DNA from: Atherix ibis
Taxonomy: Eukaryota; Arthropoda; Insecta; Diptera; Athericidae
Assembly: GCA_958298945.1 (NCBI GenBank)
Contig: OY282606.1
Span: 43,909,920-43,973,919, forward strand
Length of the DNA: 64,000 bases
Direction: 5' to 3'
The notes beneath the pieces were generated by a model that saw nothing but the letters and a program-made list of their open reading frames with translations, was not told where the DNA came from and searched no databases. The translations under genes were made by a program, and so were the position numbers. This document shows positions 56,431 through 64,000 of this stretch, one piece after another (the first letter of the stretch is position 1; each line of letters begins with the position of its first letter).

Positions 56431-56868
56431 ATAATTTTACCTAATATTCTAAAATATCAAATACATAACAAACGAAAAAGGTGTCTTTAAAAATAAATTA
56501 TTATTCAACGCAAAATAAATCAGATATGAATAGAATAATCTATTGTCATGTAAGAGTATACTGTAACTACCCTATATTTTTATATTACTGTTAAGGCTGT
56601 TAAGGCTCAGTTCGAATTTATGAGAGTATTGATGAAGAAACTTTATGCCGCAAAATGTTCATGTTTGAATTAATTATAATAATTAATATTCAAACCATAA
56701 TTTTAAATGTAATTTAAATAAATAAATTTTGATTTCTTATGTTATATTATTACTTGTATATAAGATAGAATATTTTAATTCCAAGTACGAGTAATAAAGG
56801 ATTTGTACGTTTGTTTTTGAAAAATATTCTCTATTTGCATAAATAAAAACCTACACAAATATGCTCGT

Positions 56869-56891
56869 ATATATATATATATATATATATA
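56869..56891. repeat. (TA)n microsatellite
   Basis: About 11 TA units. Confidence 0.9.
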
Positions 56892-57265
56892 GAATCAATT
56901 CAATTAATAACAAAATCTCCTTTTTTATATTTATTATATTATTTTTTAAAATTTCATAAAAATTGAAAAATCCATGCGTATGCATACACCCGCACCACAT
57001 GAAGCTCATTAATCAAAAGCACGTTCTCGACTTTCAACTTAAGGACAATCGCAGTTGCCTACCACCTACAGCATAACTTAACCTTTGACTGCAAACATTT
57101 TTTTTTTTAATTTTCATTTTCAATTTATTTTATTCCTGTACATACCTTATAAACAATAATGTTCGACTACGATTCAGATTTTTCATTCAATTGTTGTCAG
57201 TGTTTTTCTTGTTTTCAATAGCGGGCCGTCATTCCATTTTATAGGCCTAAGTGCTCATATGCGAT

Positions 57266-57339
57266 ACACGTGTACAGGGCACGTGCGTCTCAGGTTAAGC
57301 CCGCGATTAAATTAATCGGTGATTAGAGCCGCTCTAATC
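57266..57339. promoter_or_regulatory. Possible regulatory block: two E-box-like sites and a palindrome
   Basis: ACACGTGT at 57266-57273 and CACGTG at 57280-57285 (the palindromic core bound by bHLH factors), then GATTAGAGC and its exact inverse at 57321-57339 around one base, next to ATTAAATTAATC. It lies in a locally GC-richer island with no coding frame. Regulatory role is inference only. Confidence 0.22.
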
Positions 57340-57600
57340 TCAATTTATTGAAAATTTGTTGTCAGAATCGTTGTTATATCAATCAACACGGCATTATTAT
57401 TCTGAAAAAATTATCGAGAAAAGATTTTCTTCTCTTAAGGAAAAAAATTCGAAAACAAAACAACAAAAAAATACACTTTTAATATTCTATTTAGGGTTGT
57501 AGAGAATTTGTTTTTATTTCCAATAATACTTAGTCTTGGATTAGAAATTAATATGAATTTATCAATATAAAGATTTTTTAAAAATTATTCCATGAAAATT

Positions 57601-57630
57601 ATACTAAGGACTAAGTATAGTCCTTAGTAT
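57601..57630. repeat. Perfect 13-bp inverted repeat, 4-nt loop
   Basis: ATACTAAGGACTA, loop AGTA, then the exact inverse. The motif AAGGACTAA recurs twice in the next 60 bp. Confidence 0.88.
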
Positions 57631-58464
57631 ATTTATATAAAGGACTAAGTAAATCATATAAATAAATAAATATTATATTTTAAGGACTAATTTTTTATTC
57701 ATTTGAAGAGTGTTATTCCTGAAAGCAATTTGAAGTTCTTATATAATTTAAATTTGCTGATATATTTTCTTGATTGGTAATCTGATGAAAAAGAAAACAA
57801 AAAAAGGAAGCAGAAACATTGAATATACCCCCTATAGTTTGGTATTATTTAAGATTGCTAACCTTTTTAAAACAATTTCTCCTTCTCTTGTCAAACTCTT
57901 CCATATAGTACATTATTTTTAACGTTTCATGATAAATTACCTTTAACCTCTTTTTCGCAACAAAATTTAGTATAATTTTAGTGTCATTTTTAATGGGATA
58001 CAATTTAATACCACCTTATTGTTTTTTTTTTATAAATAGGATAAATAACATAAAAATCTCATAATATAAATTAAATGTCGGTAGACAAATTTTTATTTAT
58101 TATTTGATTATCTTGACTTAAGTCACTTATTTGAATTTTTTCGTACATTAGAAAGTTTTGTTTAAATAAGGAAAAGCTTTAGATATTTTACTGAAAACTA
58201 GTTTTTATTTATAACAGTTACCATTGATATACCATCACTTATCCACAGATTATTATCTAAGCAAAATTATGATATGTGAATGATAAATTTTATATAATTG
58301 AATAGATTTTGCAATAGCCCAAGTAATATAAAATACTGCATGTAGTATAAAAATATAAATTAGGTAAAATTAAAGTCAAATAATTCAAAAGATATTTTTG
58401 TTGAGAAAAAAATCTACAATAAAAATAAAACCGAAATAAAAAATTGCACATTCAAATCCTTTAG

Positions 58465-58641
58465 GAAATGAGAAAACTGGAAATTTGTTTGCTGACGAAA
58501 AACCTCATAATGAAAGACATTTGGAAAACGATACATTCTCATTCTTTTGACGCCATTAAGGGATGTCTTAAGAACTGTAAGGATATCTTTCAACAATGGC
58601 CAGGAAATAAAATGCGGAAACGACTTGTACATGCACTTTAA
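58465..58641 (+). CDS. Possible terminal exon, unidentified
   Basis: After the acceptor AAATCCTTTAG a frame of 58 codons runs EMRKLEICLLTKNLIMKDIW ... WPGNKMRKRLVHAL to TAA. A second plus frame from the same acceptor (NEKTGNLFADEKPHNERHLE, stop near 58556) and the minus strand are open too, so the local base composition alone may explain the openness. Coding is possible, frame uncertain. Confidence 0.22.
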   Translation, partial: EMRKLEICLLTKNLIMKDIWKTIHSHSFDAIKGCLKNCKDIFQQWPGNKMRKRLVHAL

Positions 58642-60099
58642 CGTACACACTCTGGTGGTGTAGAATATATTTTACTCAATTTTTTTCTCTGTAATTTTGT
58701 TTTTGTTTTTTAATTTTCCATGAATATACTGTATGCATATGTATTGTCTTAGTTTCTTTAGTTTATCCTATATTCGATAGGGTTATCAAATATATAAAGA
58801 GTACCTAAATATACTCGAATATATGTAGTCAAAAAACTGTACGTCCTGTTTTTTTTAATGGTTGCTTTCATGTTCTTTCGTGAACAGAAGTCTATAGTCC
58901 TTGCTTTCTTAAGTTTCCTTTTTGTTTCATTTCACATCATTGTTCTATATATTTTTTTCCTTCTCTTTTTCACATCCTTTTCCAGCATCCCACATTTTTA
59001 TTGAGAAGTTTTTCTTTTCTCCAACAACGGCTATAAAGATGGTAACAACAATAACATCCTATTACAATCCTTTATCCTGTAGCTATTGTTCTAATGAAAA
59101 TTTACTTTCCTTGCCAACATATGTATTATGTATTACTCATATAATGAATAACTTATAGCTTAAATGTGCATATATCCATTTTCACGTATAGTTGGAGTTA
59201 GGTAAATACGCAGACGATTGTTATAGTAAAACACGCCGCTAAAAAAAGGACACTTCCTTCTGTATACATTTCCATTATAAATTTTCGTGTAACATACATA
59301 GGATATGCTGATGTAACAAATCAAATATGAGGAAAATTATAATCAAATTAAAAAAAAAACAAGCAAAATAAATATTAAAATACATTTTTTTTAAAAAATT
59401 ACTTTTTTATTTTAATTTTTTTCGTTGACAGTGCCCGATTTATATCCTGCTCGTGCTCCTGTTGTTGATCGATTTAATTTTTTTCTTATTCACTTTTATG
59501 ATTTTACTTCATTTCATATGATTTGTAAACTGATTCCTTTTCTAAAGTGTCCTGAAAGCATGTTCTTTGTCCTGTTGTCGTCACACGAAAAATATCATAA
59601 AATCCCAGAGATTTTCATCCAAAGACAATGGATAGAATTACTTCAATTGTAAAGTCACGTACTTAGGCCTTTTGTCTTATTTGAAGGGGGTGTCTCGTTG
59701 GCTTTTATCTTTGCATTTGGAAGCTGAATTTGGCCCCTGTATTGTTCAAGCACTAAAAAAAAAACTTCCAATACGATATAAATAATGTAGATAAGTTTAT
59801 ATAAAGAAGTAAGTATAGGAAATAGTCTATTTAGAGTGGTACGCATGGATCAATAGAATATTATTGATCGTTTATATTATATTATGTATTCGTAAACTTT
59901 AGATCAATTCTATTAGATATTGTTATAAAAACTCTTATATTTCTCATAAAAAATAATATTTAAAAAAAATATTTTTTAGGATATACAAGGTAATAAAACT
60001 ATAAAAAACTATTTTTTCTAGATGTTCGAAATATTATATAAATGCTTGCGTTTCAAGTTCGTTTACTTTACATAAGATTTAATCCCCCCCTCTCACAAT
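58642..60099. other. AT-rich non-coding DNA
   Basis: An acceptor-like TTTTTTTCGTTGACAG at 59432 precedes VPDLYPARAPVVDRF, but the frame degenerates at once into Phe/Leu-rich sequence and no donor stands out. Otherwise nothing. Confidence 0.4.
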
Positions 60100-60720
60100 C
60101 CCTTCACCAGCATCGTTCCATTTTATTATACAGTACATTGCTTCTGGTCGCCATTAGCTTCTGGGAGTTAGTCTTCGGCTTGCAGACCATAAGACAGAGT
60201 TAGAACTTATCACTGTAGGAGGAATAATTGATGCGAAACTGCGATTATGAAAATACCTATTATCCGTATGGAAAAAGGAAGCTGCGGTTACGATGGCAAT
60301 TCCAAACATTTCCTTTTAACGACTGTGACCAGATCGGTGCTACTCAATAGCCCACTAATTTGGGTGGATGCGGTAAGTTTGTATCCGTTGTAGCCCTGAT
60401 TTGGACCCTCGCATGAGTTTAGAGGATGTCGATAAAAGAATCCAATCCACCTGGATGAGCGGGAATATGGACTAATACCTAACAGCGGTTCTGCACGAAA
60501 ATATAGAAGCGCTATCAGGTGTTATATGTTAAAAAGACTCCGTCTGGATGAACAGGATTTAAGATGACAGTTCCTATCCAGAAAAATAGTGAGTGCAATC
60601 AATTCCTGCCCGACGAATTATTGCTTGACGGTAGTTCCCTGGAGAAATATAGAAATAAGACTCAGTAAGGTGGTTTCGGTGGATTAAAGTTCCACACATT
60701 GTCTTCCAATAAATTCCACT
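60100..60720. other. GC-richer unassigned block
   Basis: Less AT-rich than both sides, with no long frame on either strand and no motif I recognise. Probably an eroded retrotransposon, but nothing in it proves that. Confidence 0.35.
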
Positions 60721-63070
60721 TTACTGTACAAAAAAATTATTCTTATACGGTACAGTTACGTCTGTGTGTTTTCTCTCTCTCAATAGTTCCATTTTATTTG
60801 AAATACATTTTAATCAAATTAATATTTTTCTGAAATTCTTTTTATTGAAAGGCGCAGTTAACAAGCTGTCTAAACTCTAGTCCTTAACTAACGTCAATTG
60901 ACTTCTATGTTCTCTATTCCATGTTATTCAATTTACTACGATCATATTTGTTATTATTATAGTTTTTATCCATCAACAATCTGAGATACGAAAAGTAAAT
61001 AGTACATTTACAGAGACAGTTAAATATTTCGATCTAATTCATTACTATTGGTATTGTGTTTTGATCTCGAGTAATACTCAGTATGCTCTTGATCGCAATG
61101 AATGTGTACATTTCCAAATCACACATTAAGCTTTGATGACAAGTTGGAGGATCAAATCATTTGGTTTTTGCTGTTTGGTTAAATATCTGTTTTTATTAGC
61201 GATGAAAAAATATTGAAAAATAAACAAAATGACCAGACTGAAGTGACACCAACGGTGAAGTCAATTCCTCCAATTGGTTTGTGGTGATAGAAAAGGTGAT
61301 GGCGACTTTGATGATTCGAAGGTAATACAAACTAACACAGTATCTGTGTCTCTATATTTGTGAATTTATGTATACCTACAATTATTCAATGTACGAATAT
61401 GCATGGATGATCTTGGATAGTTTGAATGCCAGCGGATAGGTAAGGCCAGGCCACATAATATTTGTCCATTCCGAGAATTTCCCAATATTATGCTTGGCAC
61501 AACGTACTCTTGAACATGGTGAATGTGCTGAATGCTGAAGACCCAAATACTATTTTGTACATCCATACATATATATTCGTATTTACCCAAAATAACAATC
61601 AATGACTTGCAATTTAGGCTTCGTACACACATGTGCGCTGCTAGTCCAAAATAAGTATATGATTAAGGAATTATACATATTTTATTCAATTTTATTTATT
61701 TATTTATGGGATATTTACTTTTAGTTTTATTTTTTTAAATTATTTTTCAAACGAAAAAACCACATGCATTAAATTTTAATAAGCATACCCCCCCCCCCCC
61801 TGCCCCCTCATATTATAATAATTCTATAAAACATTAACACAGAGTATAACTATTATAATTAGTTAATTATATAAATTCTTTCTTTCCTTTAATATTATAA
61901 ATTTATTTCCTTTTCAAAATTTCATAAGGATTATATTATATTTACACCAAAATAATATAAAACGTTGAAAAAAAAATCTATTTAATAATGACTATATAAT
62001 AGAAATGTTCGAAAAGAAGAAATATTATTAAAAAAATTTACCAGTAGCATAATATTGTATAATAAATTTTTCACATGCCAATATCAATAAGTGTTTCCAA
62101 ATCAATAATTTCGAAAGGAAAACACCAACAGTCTTTTCTTCATATTTCGTTCCAATTCAATTGGACATCGATTTGTTCAACACTTAAAGATGTCAATCAA
62201 ATTTCATTTCTTCAAATTACCAACAAAAAAACAAAAAAAATTCCCAATAGAAAAATATTCTGTCAGGAAAATATGAAAAGTCATCTTTGTATAGCACGAA
62301 TTTGATCTTGAAGTCTGTGACTATATACGATATATTGGATGCAAACATGACCAATTATGGTGAATGGGAATACATAAATTATTAGAGGTGATTGCAAAAG
62401 TTTCCATTAAACTCAAACAAACAGTATTTTATGCTTCTTTGGTAAATATTTGAGAAATTCCCTACACTCATACATTAAGTTATATTAAAGTAAAATGAAT
62501 CGAATTAAATTGAAATCAGTACATTTGGGATAAACAAAAATTTCCATTGATCAACAATGTAGAATCAATTAAATTTTCTATAAAGTTGTTAAGGATTGGA
62601 AATAAAAAAATGATTCGAATCTATTATCAAAATTCTATCAGTTCAACTTTTTTAATTCCTAGATCAGTTTTTGAAATTTACTTTTATTTGATAATGTAAC
62701 AAAATATGATAGAAGATGAATTTTAATTTCAATTTTTTTGAGTGTTTGTTGAAATTTTAAAAGAAAATAAATATTTTACAGAAATATTTCATATTATTTA
62801 ATACTTTTTACTAATTAAAAATGCGACTATAAATTATTAAACTTTTTTTTTTAATAGTGTTGAAGTTGGTTATGTGGACACTATTGCCACTTAGTATTTA
62901 ACATTTTCATAGTAGAAGATTTACAATTTTGCTCAAAAATTATACTAAAATAATTCAAATTCATTATAAAAATGGTCGATCTGTAAAAGCCACATTTTCT
63001 AATATTCGCAATATTTTTGCATTTCAGAATTTAACTGATAAATTTAAGGCTACTGGTTTGGTACATAATA
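60721..63070. other. AT-rich non-coding DNA
   Basis: Includes a C run at 61788-61800. The frames at 61366-61632 (-) and 62075-62305 (+) have no supporting signal. Confidence 0.45.
61788..61800. repeat. Poly-C run
   Basis: Thirteen consecutive C followed by TGCCCC; rare in such AT-rich DNA. Confidence 0.9.
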
Positions 63071-64000
63071 CGAGGGTCGTTCAATAAGTCCTTCGAAAAT
63101 CCGAGAAATTGCGCTCGTAGTGTCGGTAAAGATTTTTTTTGTAAGTAGCATTATCGACAGGAAAGCTGTCTTTACGACGGTTTACAATTGGGTGAATGAA
63201 TTTAAACGTGGCCGTTCATCCACAAAAGATGAACATCGTTCAGGATGCCGACTTCTGAAATCATCGACAAAATCCACGATCTGATTTTGAACGATCGGCG
63301 AATTAAAGTGCGCGAATTAGTTGAGGTCATGGGCATATCACAAGGTACAGTCGCTTCAATTTTGCATGAAAACTTGTCTGTGAAAATTTTTTTGGCAAGA
63401 TGGGTGCCGCGTTTGCTCTCAGAGGACAATAAGTGCAATCGTGTAGTGGACTCTGAGGCTATGTTGGCACTCTTCATCGCAATCCTGCCGAATTCCTTAG
63501 TCGATATGTCACTGTGGACGAAACCTGGATACACTACTACACTCCAGAAACGAAGAGACAGTCATCACAGTGGATTTTCAAGGGTGAACGGGCAAAAACT
63601 GTGACATCGGCCGGCAAGGTGATGGCCACGGTCTTTTGGGATTCGCAGGGCAATCATTTTTATCGACTACTTGGCATAAGGAAAAACAATAACAGGAGCG
63701 TATTACGCGTCGTTATTGCAACGGTTGAGCGAGGAAATCAAAGAGAAACGCCCCCATCTGAAGAAGAAAAAAATCCTCTTGCATCAGGACAATGCGCGTG
63801 TGCACACCTGCGCTATTTCCATGGCCAAAATTGTGGAATTGAGAATGGAATTGTTGCAGCATCCCGCTTATTCACCAGGTTTGACCCCGAGTGACTATTT
63901 GCTTTTCCCCAATCTGAAGAAATGGCTTGGCGGACGACGGTTCACTTCCAATGAGGACGTCATTGCTTAAACGGATGAGTATTTTGCAGAACTTCCGAAA
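63071..64000 (+). mobile_element. Mariner H2, cut by the window end
   Basis: Left end CGAGGGTCGTTCAATAAGTC after TA (63069-63070), the same type as H1. The leader is shortened: the transposase helix-turn-helix region appears already at about 63170. The right end lies beyond the window. Confidence 0.9.
63170..64000 (+). pseudogene. Mariner H2 transposase, several frameshifts, incomplete here
   Basis: TVYNWVNEFKRGRSSTKDEH, shift near 63244, IIDKIHDLILNDRRIKVREL, ISQGTVASILHENLSVK, ARWVPRLLSEDN, shift near 63475, then VDETWIHYYTPETKR with its preceding residue read as M (first Asp), KVMATVFWDSQG, further shifts, then LSEEIKEKRPHLKKKKILLH, HQDNARVHT (second Asp) and PSDYLLFPNLKKWLGG (third Asp; the upstream PD is PG). 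A TAA (63968-63970) replaces the Gln codon of H1 before TDEYFAELPK. All three catalytic Asp survive amid at least four frame breaks. Confidence 0.87.

Larger units (their letters stand above)
56431..58464. other. AT-rich DNA with microsatellite and hairpins
   Basis: Contains the TA repeat at 56869-56891, a GC-richer block around 57230-57345 with two CACGTG-type sites and a palindrome, and a hairpin at 57601-57630. No gene recognised. Confidence 0.5.

Noticed and set aside
59433..59480. Exon-like VPDLYPARAPVVDRF after an acceptor
   Set aside because: The frame becomes low-complexity at once and no donor or matching neighbour exon was found.
1..64000. CRISPR arrays, prokaryotic operons, rRNA or tRNA genes
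   Set aside because: No regularly spaced repeats, no Shine-Dalgarno-led gene rows, and no cloverleaf with conserved T-arm found by eye; the sequence is plainly eukaryotic.

Overview
The window looks like a gene-poor, AT-rich piece of an insect genome, most likely a fly (Diptera). Reasons: small spliced host genes with short introns (67-75 bp), a recognisable arthropod DM4/DM12-family secreted protein, very AT-rich intergenic DNA with T-runs and TA-rich microsatellites, and a dense load of Tc1/mariner transposons plus Jockey-like and R1-like LINE remnants. There are no operons, no RNA genes I can support, no CRISPR array and nothing prokaryotic.

Host genes, all read from splice signals because they are too fragmented for simple ORF finding. 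(1) 7157-8510 (+), three exons with GTAAGT donors and matching phases; product unrecognised. (2) 19327-19728 (+), three exons with matching phases, ending in a Gly/His-rich then acidic tail; unrecognised. (3) 28026-28441 (+), a terminal exon coding a 138-residue Asn/Gln/Gly/Arg-rich low-complexity tail. (4) 37533-38308 (+), a DM4/DM12-domain protein with signal peptide, the best-supported gene. (5) Weaker candidates: 42879-44007 (+), 58465-58641 (+), 33209-33400 (+), 15448-15618 (+) and 1895-1998 (-).

Mobile DNA. I distinguish about ten Tc1/mariner lineages. A: cecropia-like mariner 486-1760. B: 'CGAGGTCTGTTC' mariners at 3249-4140, 21308-21918, 27213-27808 and 38468-39772. C: GC-rich 'CGAGGGTCATTC' mariner at 11869-13161. 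H: the related 'CGAGGGTCGTTC' elements at 16899-17893 and 63071-window end. D: old mariners at 5236-6380, 11640-13230, 22480-22935 and 55373-56430. E: 21925-22400. F: DD41D (rosa-like) elements at 9803-11094, 17895-18130, 26035-27205, 46370-48320, 49935-50400 and 50536-51739. G: mauritiana-like mariner at 46998-48225. J: internally deleted mariners at 30363-30830, 35695-36370 and 40914-41673. Tc1-like remnants lie at 31415-31590 and 39838-40560. LINE remnants lie at 9283-11380, 20585-20945, 31080-31405 (Jockey-like) and 51784-52500 (R1-like). Every transposase has at least one disabling lesion.

Nested insertions give relative ages: F1 sits inside a Jockey-like LINE, C inside an old D mariner, and G inside an F element. 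The most interesting structural signals are a fold-back variant of mariner B (terminal arms of about 195-220 bp copied from the 5' end, with the same junction in two separate copies), a perfect 32-bp palindrome at the deletion point of another B copy, and an F element whose catalytic core was replaced in frame by a 60-bp tandem duplication. I found no evidence of a novel defence or biosynthetic system. The remaining sequence (well over half) is AT-rich DNA in which I see no genes.
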